A program made the position numbers and the translations under genes. This document shows positions 1 through 5,715 of a stretch of 5,715 bases of DNA, piece by piece; positions within the stretch are counted from its first letter, which is position 1; every line of letters begins with the position of its first letter. The notes beneath the pieces are model-generated. The model did no database searches. It saw nothing but the letters and a program-made list of their open reading frames with translations, and was not told the origin of the DNA. The stretch is from the NCBI GenBank assembly GCA_005240015.1, contig SBBV01000384.1:1-5715 (forward strand). Direction: 5' to 3'. The DNA comes from Candidatus Odyssella thessalonicensis (GTDB lineage Bacteria > Pseudomonadota > Alphaproteobacteria > Bin65).

Positions 1-553
1 CGTGAGCGGCGTCGGCTATCTCGTCTTCGCTTCGGGGCGCACGCTGGCGCGCCTGCCCGAGCCCGGCGGCAGCGCCAAACTGCTGATCGAGACGCATGTG
101 CGCGAGGACCACATCCACCTCTACGGCTTCGCCGATGCGGGCGAGCGCGACTGGTTTCGGCTGCTGACGACGGTGCAGGGAGTCGGCGCACGCACGGCGA
201 TGGCGATTCTCTCGGCCCTCGCGCCGGAGGACCTGACGCTCGCCGTGGCCGCGCAGGACAAGGCCGTGCTGACGCGCGCCGACGGCGTCGGCCAGAAGCT
301 CGCCACGCGCATCGTCACCGAGCTGCGGGACAAGGCCGGCAATCTCGCGCTCGGCGCCGCCAGGGACGCGCGGCCCCTCTCCGGCCCGCCGCCCTCGGGC
401 CGCGCGGCGGCAGAAGCGGTCTCGGCGCTGGTCAATCTCCAGTACAGCCAGGGCGAGGCGTTCGGCGCCGTGAACCGCGCGGTGCAGAGGCTCGGCGCGG
501 AGGCACCGATCGACGCGCTGATCAAGGCGGCATTGAAGGAGCTTGCGGCATAG
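1..553 (+). CDS. ruvA: Holliday junction branch-migration protein RuvA (5' end missing)
   Basis: RuvA binds the four-way Holliday junction as a tetramer and loads RuvB for branch migration in recombinational repair. 183 residues are visible against a usual ~200. The first complete codon (GTG at 2) encodes the valine of the domain I motif V-S-G-V-G-Y, which in E. coli RuvA lies near residue 21, so about 20 residues are outside the window and this GTG is not the start. Counting from that codon, the rest of the OB-fold domain I runs to about residue 43 and includes [11 protein letters not shown]. Two helix-hairpin-helix motifs follow (GVG at 60-62 and at 95-97). Next comes a Pro/Gly/Arg-rich linker (about 118-134). 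The C-terminal domain III (135-183, ending ALKELAA) contacts RuvB. The stop TAG lies one base before the ruvB ATG, so the two are co-transcribed and probably translationally coupled. ruvC is expected just upstream but is not seen. Identification is secure. Confidence 0.96.
   Translation, partial: VSGVGYLVFASGRTLARLPEPGGSAKLLIETHVREDHIHLYGFADAGERDWFRLLTTVQGVGARTAMAILSALAPEDLTLAVAAQDKAVLTRADGVGQKLATRIVTELRDKAGNLALGAARDARPLSGPPPSGRAAAEAVSALVNLQYSQGEAFGAVNRAVQRLGAEAPIDALIKAALKELAA
536..541 (+). promoter_or_regulatory. Ribosome binding site of ruvB inside the ruvA 3' end
   Basis: AAGGAG lies 13 bases before the ATG at 555, within the last codons of ruvA. The spacing is slightly long, but it is the only strong Shine-Dalgarno match here. 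It supports ATG 555 over the in-frame TTG at 543, which is only one base after the motif. Confidence 0.6.
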
Positions 554-554
554 C

Positions 555-1637
<1,083 letters not shown>

Positions 1638-1652
<15 letters not shown>

Positions 1653-1675
1653 GCGGATCTACCGAGCGCCGTGTC
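1638..1675. terminator. Imperfect hairpin spanning both convergent stop codons
   Basis: GAC(G)ACGGCG at 1638-1647 pairs with CGCCGTGTC at 1667-1675, giving nine base pairs with a single bulged G at 1641. Inside it, GTAG (1649-1652) pairs with CTAC (1659-1662) around a six-base loop. The inner stem contains the TAG stop of ruvB and the TAG stop of the minus-strand hydrolase. There is no U-tract on either strand, so a classical intrinsic terminator is not shown. A bidirectional terminator or 3'-end stabiliser between convergent genes is an inference from position and pairing only. Confidence 0.35.
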
Positions 1676-2723
1676 GCCGACGCTCGATCCAGGCGAAGAT
1701 GCGCGGCCACAGCGTTGCCAGCGCATGCCGGCCAGCCAGCAGCGCGAAATGCTGCATGCCGACTCCGACCTCGCCGTCATAGCTCACGAACTCCTTCTCG
1801 CCGGGCGGCATCGCCTCGAGAAACGGCGCAACCGATTCGGGCGGCGCGATCTCGTCGGCGGTGTTGGCGATCGCGAACAGCGGGACGCCGAGCCGTGACG
1901 GGCCGATGATCGTGTCGCCAAGCGGCAGTCGCTCGAGGAAGAAGCGGTCCTCGCCGTAGAGCCAGGCCAGGATCTCGTTGAGCAGCGCGCCGGGCAGCGG
2001 AAACTCGTCGAGCGCCCAGCGTTCGATGCGCGCATGGATGCGCAGCGCCGCGGCGTCACCGAGGCTCCACGCCACGTCCGCCCAGCGCGACCACAGGAAC
2101 GCATCGGGCGCGGCAATGGCGCTCACTTCGGTGAGTAGGGTCCCGGGCACGACGTCGTCGAGCGCGAAGACCGGCGGCGCCGAGCGCACCAGCGCGTCGC
2201 GGAAGCGGCTCACGCCGGGATGGAAGCAGAGCGGCGCGCCCACCAGAACCAGGCCGGCCGCGGGCTCGGCGCCGAGTGCCGCCGCCATCGCGGCGAAGGT
2301 GCCGCCGAGCGAATGCCCCATCAGTACGAGCGGACGGCCCGCCGCAGCGGCGGCGGCGCCCAGCGCGGCAGGAACATCTTCGCCGACGTAGTGCGCGAGG
2401 CCCGGCCCGCCCGTGCCCGGCGGCTTCCATTCGAGCAGGAAAACATCGAGGCCGCGCTCGGCCGCACGCCGGATCGGGCTCGCCTCCGGCGCGATGTCCC
2501 AGATGTAGGGTTGCTTGATCGGCGAGGAAACGATGAGGATCGCAGCGCCGACGCGCGCGCCGCGATAACGGCGCAATCGCCAACGCGCGCCCTCGGCGAC
2601 GACGCGATAGCGCGTCTCGCTCGGGCCGAGGCCGCACGCCGCCAGCGAGCGGCCCTGCGCCCGCCGCACGAGATCGGCAAGCGCGAAGAACGGCAGGGAT
2701 CGAGACGCCGCGAGGGCCAGCAT
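1659..2723 (-). CDS. PhaC-like alpha/beta hydrolase with serine nucleophile
   Basis: Predicted cytoplasmic alpha/beta-hydrolase of 354 residues, close to the ~355 of class III PHA synthase PhaC. PhaC-like landmarks in order: [19 protein letters not shown] at 62-80 (compare the PhaC 'ILxVPPxINxxYIxDLxP' strand); [13 protein letters not shown] at 91-103; nucleophile elbow GHSLGG at 136-141 with S138; [20 protein letters not shown] at 241-260 (the PhaC 'FPxPGxxxxEWxxWFYxEN' segment); [12 protein letters not shown] at 286-297 with probable acid D290; and [25 protein letters not shown] ending at about 346 with probable catalytic H325. True PHA synthases have cysteine in the elbow (G-x-C-x-G), so polymerase activity is doubtful; an esterase, thioesterase or depolymerase-type role is an inference. 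I chose ATG 2723 because GGAG lies seven bases upstream; GTG at 2750 would add nine residues. There is no clear signal peptide. It converges on ruvB and diverges from the DUF1328 gene. No phaA, phaB, phaE or phasin gene is in the window. Confidence 0.85.
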   Translation of the reverse strand: MLALAASRSLPFFALADLVRRAQGRSLAACGLGPSETRYRVVAEGARWRLRRYRGARVGAAILIVSSPIKQPYIWDIAPEASPIRRAAERGLDVFLLEWKPPGTGGPGLAHYVGEDVPAALGAAAAAAGRPLVLMGHSLGGTFAAMAAALGAEPAAGLVLVGAPLCFHPGVSRFRDALVRSAPPVFALDDVVPGTLLTEVSAIAAPDAFLWSRWADVAWSLGDAAALRIHARIERWALDEFPLPGALLNEILAWLYGEDRFFLERLPLGDTIIGPSRLGVPLFAIANTADEIAPPESVAPFLEAMPPGEKEFVSYDGEVGVGMQHFALLAGRHALATLWPRIFAWIERRRHGAR

Positions 2724-2730
2724 GCGCACA

Positions 2731-2734
2731 CTCC
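2731..2734 (-). promoter_or_regulatory. Ribosome binding site deciding the hydrolase start
   Basis: Read on the minus strand, CCGGAG precedes ATG 2723 by seven bases (core GGAG at 2734-2731). The alternative GTG at 2750 has only a pyrimidine-rich TTCCCTCGCC in front of it. This favours the shorter 354-residue product. Confidence 0.55.
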
Positions 2735-2797
2735 GGATGGGTGCAGGCACGGCGAGGGAACACGCCTAGCCTCAAACGCACGAGCCGCGCGCGAAAT

Positions 2798-2842
2798 GCG
2801 GGCGGCGCTGCGGCGAAGTGGCGCTGCCGCGGCGCCCGCCGC
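2798..2842. repeat. GC-rich imperfect inverted repeat in divergent intergenic region
   Basis: The arms at 2798-2814 (GCGGGCGGCGCTGCGGC) and 2826-2842 (GCCGCGGCGCCCGCCGC) match as inverted copies at 14 of 17 positions, and at 15 of 17 if one G-U pair is allowed. The loop is 11 bases. It sits in the 251-bp gap (2724-2974) between the hydrolase start and the DUF1328 start. I see no gene in that gap. The repeat could be an operator or leader hairpin, but sequence this GC-rich also produces such pairing by chance. Confidence 0.3.
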
Positions 2843-2916
2843 AAAGCCGGTGCGAGCGCACGGCGCGTTCCTTGCTTCTCCGATCACAATGTCGCGCGGG
2901 CGCGCATTCGCCGCGC

Positions 2917-2941
2917 GGACCGGCCGCGGCGCAGAGCCGTT
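2917..2941 (+). promoter_or_regulatory. Possible EcfG-type stress promoter for the DUF1328 gene
   Basis: GGACC (2917-2921) and CGTT (2938-2941) are separated by 16 bases. The alphaproteobacterial general-stress sigma factor EcfG recognises GGAAC-N16/17-CGTT, so this is one mismatch from consensus. The -10 element ends 33 bases before the ATG at 2975, a reasonable leader. No convincing sigma-70 promoter is visible in the same gap. The match is short and could be chance. Confidence 0.28.
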
Positions 2942-2974
2942 GTTTCTGCGTGGAAACTCCGGAGGGCCGCAGCG

Positions 2975-3145
2975 ATGCTCTATTGGGCTCTCGTCTTCCT
3001 GCTCGTGTCGCTGGTCGCGGCGCTGTTCGGCTTCGGCGGCATCAGCGCGGCCGCGGCCGACATCGCGCGCATCCTGTTCTTCATCTTCATCGTGCTGTTC
3101 CTCGCGAGCCTCATCTACGGACTGGTCCGCCGCGGCCGGCCTTAG
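2975..3145 (+). CDS. DUF1328 / UPF0391 small membrane protein (YtjA-like)
   Basis: A 56-residue, almost wholly hydrophobic protein, the usual size for this family. [22 protein letters not shown] at its start is the family hallmark, and [12 protein letters not shown] follows at 31-42. Two membrane helices are likely, at about 4-24 and 30-50, joined by a short G-I-S-A-A-A-A-D turn. The end is basic (VRRGRP), which puts the C-terminus in the cytoplasm by the positive-inside rule. ATG 2975 is preceded by GGAGG at 2961-2965, nine bases upstream, a strong ribosome binding site. The biochemical function of the family is unknown. The gene stands alone on its strand, divergent from the hydrolase and convergent with the MFS gene, with 26 bases between stop codons. 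A stress-related role would fit the EcfG-like box upstream, but that is inference. Confidence 0.9.
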   Translation: MLYWALVFLLVSLVAALFGFGGISAAAADIARILFFIFIVLFLASLIYGLVRRGRP

Positions 3146-3164
3146 CCGGTGGGTGGCTTCTGGA

Positions 3165-3182
3165 GGTGCGTCTACTCGCACC
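3165..3182. terminator. Small hairpin over the MFS stop codon
   Basis: GGTGCG (3165-3170) and CGCACC (3177-3182) are perfect inverted copies around TCTACT, which holds the minus-strand TAG stop of the MFS gene. It lies 19 bases after the DUF1328 stop, so it could serve both convergent transcripts. The stem is only six pairs and no U-run follows on either strand, so terminator function is weakly supported. Confidence 0.25.
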
Positions 3183-4620
3183 AGGTGAGCGGGCGTGCCA
3201 CGTGCTCGAGCGGCTTGCGCTCGGCCGCGGTGCCCCAGATCGCCTGCACGGCCGCGGCCGCCACCATCAGCGCGGCGCCGATCAGATAGCCGATCAGCAC
3301 CTGGCTGCGTTGGCCGGTCTCGATCAGCGCGCCGAAGACAAGCGGGCCCGAGATGCCGCCGAGGCCCGTGCCGATCGCGTAGAACACCGCGATGGTGAGC
3401 GCGCGGATCTCGAGCGGGAACGTCTCGCTCACCGTGAGGTAGGCCGAGCTCGCGGCCGCCGACGCGAAGAAGAAGATGATCATCCAGGCGACGGTCTGCG
3501 TCGTCTCGCTCAACATCCCCTGCTGGAACAGGAAACCGGTCAGCGCGAGCAGGATGCCCGAGATCGCGTAGGTGCCGGCGATCATCGGCTTCCGCCCGAT
3601 CGTGTCGAAGAGCCGCCCCAGCAAGAGCGGCCCCAGCACGTTGCCGATCGCGAAGGGCAGGATGTACCAGCCCACCTGCGCCGCCGGGATGCCGTAGAAG
3701 TCGGTCAGCACCAGCGCGTAGGTGAAGAAGATCGCGTTGTAGAAGAAGGCCTGCGAGGCCATCAGCGCGAGGCCGACGAGAGCGCGCCGGCGCTGCTTCA
3801 TGAACAGCGTGTCGAACACCTCGACGAAGCGGCCGCGCCGCTGGCCGTGCAGGCGGATACACGGCAAGGTCTGGATCGGCAGCGTATGGCCGCGCGCGCG
3901 GATGCCTTCTTCGATGCGCGTCAGGAGCGCCGCCGCCTCTTCGTGGCGGCCATGCGTCATCAGCCAGCGCGGACTCTCGGGAATCCAGAATCGCATCGCG
4001 AAGATGAAGAGGCCGAGCACCGCGCCCGAGAAGAAGCAGATGCGCCAGCCGGTATCGGCGCCGAACACGGCGGGATCGAGCAGGACGATCGAGCCCGCCG
4101 CGCCGATCGCAGCGCCGGCCCAGAAGCTGCCGTTGATGGCGAGATCGGTCCAGCCGCGCACGCGCGCGGGGATCAGCTCCTGTACCGCCGAATTGATGGC
4201 CGAATACTCGCCGCCGATGCCGGCGCCGGTCAAAAAGCGGAACAGCGCGAACGACCACGCGTCCCACGACGCGGCGGTCGCCGCGGTCGCGACGATGTAG
4301 ACCGACAGTGTGACGAAGAAGAGCTTCCGCCGCCCCCAGCGGTCGGCGAGCCAGCCGAAGAGCAGCGCGCCCAGCACCGCGCCGAGCACGTAAGCGGCGC
4401 CGGCCAAACCCACATCCTCATTGGAGAGCCTGAGCGCCGGGCTTTCCTTGAGCGCGCCGGCCACCGCGCCCGCCAGCGTCACCTCGAGCCCGTCGAGGAT
4501 CCAAGTGACGCCGAGCGCGATCACCACGCGCGTGTGAAACGGCCCCCACGGCAGCCGGTCGAGCCGCGCGGGCACGTCGGTTTCGATGATGCGCAGGGAG
4601 GCTGGCGCGCGCTGTTCCAT
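3172..4620 (-). CDS. MFS transporter, sugar-porter/SV2-like subfamily
   Basis: Inner-membrane secondary transporter of 482 residues, typical for a 12-helix MFS porter. Helices fall roughly at 31-55, 70-92, 99-117, 121-140, 160-181, 191-212, 279-305, 313-337, 345-365, 375-397, 407-432 and 441-463. TM1 has acidic residues D43 and E46 (ILDGLEVTLAG). Loop motif A appears in both halves: GWLADRWGRR at 89-98 and GRLFDTIGRK at 335-344. FRFLTGAGIGGEY at 127-139 resembles motif B. PESPRWL at 214-220, just after TM6, is the sugar-porter signature, and a long central loop follows (about 213-278). SETFPLEIRA at 398-407 is typical of organic-acid, aromatic-acid and NiaP-like porters. Proton symport of a small organic substrate is likely; the substrate cannot be told from sequence. 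ATG 4620 is the first plausible start, but no good Shine-Dalgarno precedes it. The reading frame stays open upstream only because GC-rich antisense of ybgC lacks stops. It diverges from ybgC by 120 bp. Confidence 0.93.
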   Translation of the reverse strand: MEQRAPASLRIIETDVPARLDRLPWGPFHTRVVIALGVTWILDGLEVTLAGAVAGALKESPALRLSNEDVGLAGAAYVLGAVLGALLFGWLADRWGRRKLFFVTLSVYIVATAATAASWDAWSFALFRFLTGAGIGGEYSAINSAVQELIPARVRGWTDLAINGSFWAGAAIGAAGSIVLLDPAVFGADTGWRICFFSGAVLGLFIFAMRFWIPESPRWLMTHGRHEEAAALLTRIEEGIRARGHTLPIQTLPCIRLHGQRRGRFVEVFDTLFMKQRRRALVGLALMASQAFFYNAIFFTYALVLTDFYGIPAAQVGWYILPFAIGNVLGPLLLGRLFDTIGRKPMIAGTYAISGILLALTGFLFQQGMLSETTQTVAWMIIFFFASAAASSAYLTVSETFPLEIRALTIAVFYAIGTGLGGISGPLVFGALIETGQRSQVLIGYLIGAALMVAAAAVQAIWGTAAERKPLEHVARPLTWCE

Positions 4621-4646
4621 CGAATGCCGGATTGACCCGGTACGAG

Positions 4647-4672
4647 GACGATTGGAGGCGGCGCTGGGTTCC
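4647..4672 (-). promoter_or_regulatory. Possible EcfG-type promoter for the MFS gene
   Basis: On the minus strand, GGAAC (4672-4668) and CGTC (4650-4647) are separated by 17 bases. The -35 half is an exact match to the EcfG consensus GGAAC and the -10 half is one base off CGTT. It ends 26 bases before ATG 4620. The remainder of the 120-bp divergent gap (4621-4740) shows no clear sigma-70 boxes for either gene. Confidence 0.28.
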
Positions 4673-4740
4673 GCGGCCTCGGATTTCGCTGCCAACAAAC
4701 GCTTGATTCGGGCGGGTCCGAGCGGGCACGGTCCCGCGCC

Positions 4741-5226
4741 ATGAACGACACGCCGAAAGCACCGCCCACCTCGGGCACCATCGACGACGCCGCGCAGGAG
4801 CACGTGTTTCCGGTGCGGGTCTACTACGAGGACACCGACGCGGCCGGCATCGTGTATTACGTGAATTATCTGAAGTTCGCCGAGCGGGCGCGCACCGAGA
4901 TGCTGCGCATCATGGGACGCGGGCAGCAGCAGATGATGGAGCGCGACGGCATTGCGTTCGCCGTGAAGAGCGCCCGCATCGAATATTTCCGGCCGGCGCG
5001 GCTCGACGATGCGCTCACCGTGCGCACCGGCCTCGTCGAGGTGGGCGGCGCGAGCTTGCGCGTGCGCCAGCGCATCTTCCGCGAACGCCCCGAGGGCGGC
5101 GATGAGATGCTCGCCGACATGCTGATCCGCCTCGCGGTGATGGACCGAAACGGCCGGCCGACGCGCCTTCCCGCCGACATCCGCGCGGCGCTGGCACCGC
5201 ATGCCGATGCGAAGCACGAGATGTAG
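4741..5226 (+). CDS. ybgC: YbgC-family acyl-CoA thioesterase of the Tol-Pal cluster
   Basis: Cytoplasmic hotdog-fold thioesterase of 161 residues (E. coli YbgC is ~134; the excess is mainly the polar N-terminus before about residue 22). The 4HBT catalytic signature is plain: FPVRVYYEDTDAAGIVYYVNY at 23-43. D33, the second aspartate of E-D-T-D, is the catalytic residue (E. coli D18). AERARTEMLR at 47-56 is the following conserved helix, and IEYFRPARLDDALTVRT at 80-96 begins the central strands. The position of E. coli H25 is tyrosine here (Y40), a common variant in this subfamily. YbgC hydrolyses short- to medium-chain acyl-CoA and is usually the first gene of the tol-pal cluster. Here it starts its own plus-strand unit, divergent from the MFS gene. 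ATG 4741 has only a weak purine stretch (GAGCGGG, 4720-4726) ahead of it, but no better in-frame start exists nearby. About 290 bp containing a palindromic repeat separate it from the next gene. Confidence 0.93.
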   Translation: MNDTPKAPPTSGTIDDAAQEHVFPVRVYYEDTDAAGIVYYVNYLKFAERARTEMLRIMGRGQQQMMERDGIAFAVKSARIEYFRPARLDDALTVRTGLVEVGGASLRVRQRIFRERPEGGDEMLADMLIRLAVMDRNGRPTRLPADIRAALAPHADAKHEM

Positions 5227-5258
5227 CGCCGAGCCTCCGTCCTCGAAGCATCCGATCT

Positions 5259-5363
5259 TTGTCGTCCCCGCGAAAGCGGGGACCCATGCAGCGATGCCAC
5301 CGCCACAGGATCGGCCGTTCGCACGGCATCAGAGCTGGGTCCCCGCTTTCGCGGGGACGACAA
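5259..5363. repeat. REPIN-like element: two inverted 28-bp palindromic arms
   Basis: The arms 5259-5286 and 5336-5363 are perfect reverse complements over 28 bases, separated by 49 bases. Each arm is also a hairpin: GTCCCCGC pairs with GCGGGGAC around a four-base loop (GAAA at 5272-5275; TTTC at 5347-5350). Within the spacer, GATGCC (5293-5298) and GGCATC (5325-5330) pair too, so the whole 105 bp can fold as one long stem. In translation the arms read VVPAKAGTH and SWVPAFAGTT, the hallmark of a palindromic repeat dispersed through many proteobacterial genomes. It lies 32 bases after the ybgC stop. Such elements are non-autonomous; no transposase is present here, and copies elsewhere cannot be checked from this window. 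It may attenuate transcription or stabilise the ybgC mRNA 3' end. Confidence 0.85.
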
Positions 5364-5520
5364 TATGGTTAGGTGATGGGTTCCTCCACGAGTGCCTCCG
5401 CTCGCCCGGGGGGACGCCGCGCCTAGGGCCGCTCGTAACCCTTGCGGGGGCATGGTGGGTGGTCCAAAAAACGCCTAGTTTCCCGCCTAATCCCCCACCT
5501 TAACCTTATTCCCCGGGACC
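5364..5520 (+). other. Intergenic leader upstream of the last gene
   Basis: These 157 bases carry no gene I can support. The second half (about 5464-5510) is less GC-rich than its surroundings, with an A6 run at 5466-5471 and a pyrimidine-rich stretch up to the ATG. TTGCGG at 5442-5447 is a possible -35 element, but no good -10 follows at 16-18 bases. CGCCTA occurs three times (5420-5425, 5472-5477, 5484-5489), the last two 12 bases apart. A promoter for the downstream gene is plausible given the distance from ybgC, but it is not demonstrated. Confidence 0.4.
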
Positions 5521-5715
5521 ATGGATCTTTCAGGCCTGCATCTTTTCGACCCGATTCTTCTCGATTCGGTCCGCGATACCCTTGCGACGGCGCGCGATCA
5601 TCTCGCCCAAGCCGTGCACACGCTGGCGCCCGCCTGGGTGCGCGATGGCGCCGACTATGGCGGCGATCTGCTGCCGGACGCCGGCGACGGCGGCCGCATC
5701 GAGACCGTCGAATCC
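5521..5715 (+). CDS. 5' end of a gene, possibly tolQ (3' end outside window)
   Basis: An open frame of 65 codons starts at ATG 5521 and runs off the right edge without a stop. After the first ~20 codons, third positions are strongly G/C as in the other genes, which supports real coding. The visible part (MDLSGLHLFDPILLDSVRDT...) is hydrophilic and acidic, with a likely amphipathic helix at about 11-40 and a Gly/Asp-rich stretch at 43-58. It has no membrane segment and no family signature I recognise. The position, on the same strand right after ybgC, is where tolQ normally lies. TolQ is the inner-membrane proton-channel subunit of Tol-Pal, and many TolQ proteins reach their first helix within 20-40 residues, so here the N-terminus would be unusually long. 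The only purine run (GGGA, 5515-5518) is two bases from the ATG, too close for a good Shine-Dalgarno, so a downstream GTG (for example at 5614, 5638) could be the true start. Confidence 0.6.
   Translation, partial: MDLSGLHLFDPILLDSVRDTLATARDHLAQAVHTLAPAWVRDGADYGGDLLPDAGDGGRIETVES

Noticed and set aside
543..554. TTG at 543 as ruvB start
   Set aside because: It is a rarer start codon, has the Shine-Dalgarno only one base away and adds four residues not typical of RuvB; ATG 555 is better placed.
2757..2761. GGAAC at 2757 as an EcfG -35 box for the DUF1328 gene
   Set aside because: No CGTT-like -10 follows at 16 or 17 bases, and it lies over 200 bases from the gene start.
2321..4267. 648-codon open frame on the minus strand overlapping the MFS and hydrolase genes
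   Set aside because: It is an out-of-frame shadow: arginine- and alanine-rich, no domain, and it runs through the MFS gene, the antisense of DUF1328 and the hydrolase 5' half. Very GC-rich DNA has few stop codons, so long false frames are expected.
2818..4635. 605-codon open frame on the plus strand antisense to the MFS transporter
   Set aside because: Composition (Arg, Asp, Glu, His, Gln) is the usual antisense reading of a GC-rich membrane-protein gene; it also overlaps the convincing DUF1328 gene in another frame.
4621..5217. Extension of the MFS reading frame upstream by about 199 codons
   Set aside because: The added part is antisense to ybgC, lacks membrane helices and resembles no MFS N-terminus; homology-like sequence begins just after ATG 4620.
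5259..5363. Possible CRISPR repeat-spacer unit
   Set aside because: There are only two copies, and they are inverted, not direct; no cas genes and no further repeats are present.
5201..5503. 100-codon open frame after ybgC containing VPAKAGT and WVPAFAGT
   Set aside because: These peptides are the translation of the palindromic repeat arms, a well-known false protein signature; the rest of the frame has no coding character.

Overview
The window is very GC-rich and reads as ordinary chromosomal DNA of an alphaproteobacterium. The evidence is the RuvA, RuvB and YbgC sequences, the ruvA-ruvB ... ybgC order next to what is probably the tol locus, and an intergenic palindrome of the kind that reads through as 'VPAKAGT...WVPAFAGT' in many alphaproteobacteria. 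A Rhodospirillales-like lineage is plausible, but I cannot fix the genus by eye.

Layout, left to right. (1) The 3' part of ruvA (its first ~20 codons lie outside the window) is followed after one base by a complete ruvB; both are on + and should be translationally coupled. (2) Convergent to ruvB, with six bases between the stop codons, is a minus-strand alpha/beta hydrolase. It has the architecture of class III PHA synthase (PhaC-like) but carries serine in the nucleophile elbow. An imperfect hairpin covers both stop codons. (3) A 251-bp divergent intergenic region leads to a tiny plus-strand membrane protein of the DUF1328/UPF0391 family. (4) Convergent to it is a minus-strand, 12-helix MFS transporter with sugar-porter/SV2-like signatures. 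(5) A 120-bp divergent region separates it from ybgC, the acyl-CoA thioesterase of the Tol-Pal cluster, on +. (6) A 294-bp gap after ybgC holds a 105-bp REPIN-like inverted repeat (two perfect 28-bp arms, each itself a hairpin) and then a 157-bp leader. (7) The 5' end of another plus-strand gene runs off the right edge. Its position suggests tolQ, but no TolQ-conserved sequence falls inside the window.

Functionally, RuvA and RuvB form the Holliday-junction branch-migration motor. YbgC belongs with the Tol-Pal envelope system. The three genes between them (hydrolase, DUF1328 protein, MFS transporter) have no obvious link to either process and interrupt the common ruvCAB-ybgC-tol order. Weak EcfG-like (general stress sigma) promoter matches stand upstream of the DUF1328 gene and of the MFS gene.

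I see no defence system, CRISPR array, RNA gene or intact mobile element. The least ordinary items are the Ser-for-Cys PhaC-like hydrolase, the REPIN-like element inside the ybgC-tol junction, the stop-codon-spanning hairpin, and the long hydrophilic N-terminus of the last gene.
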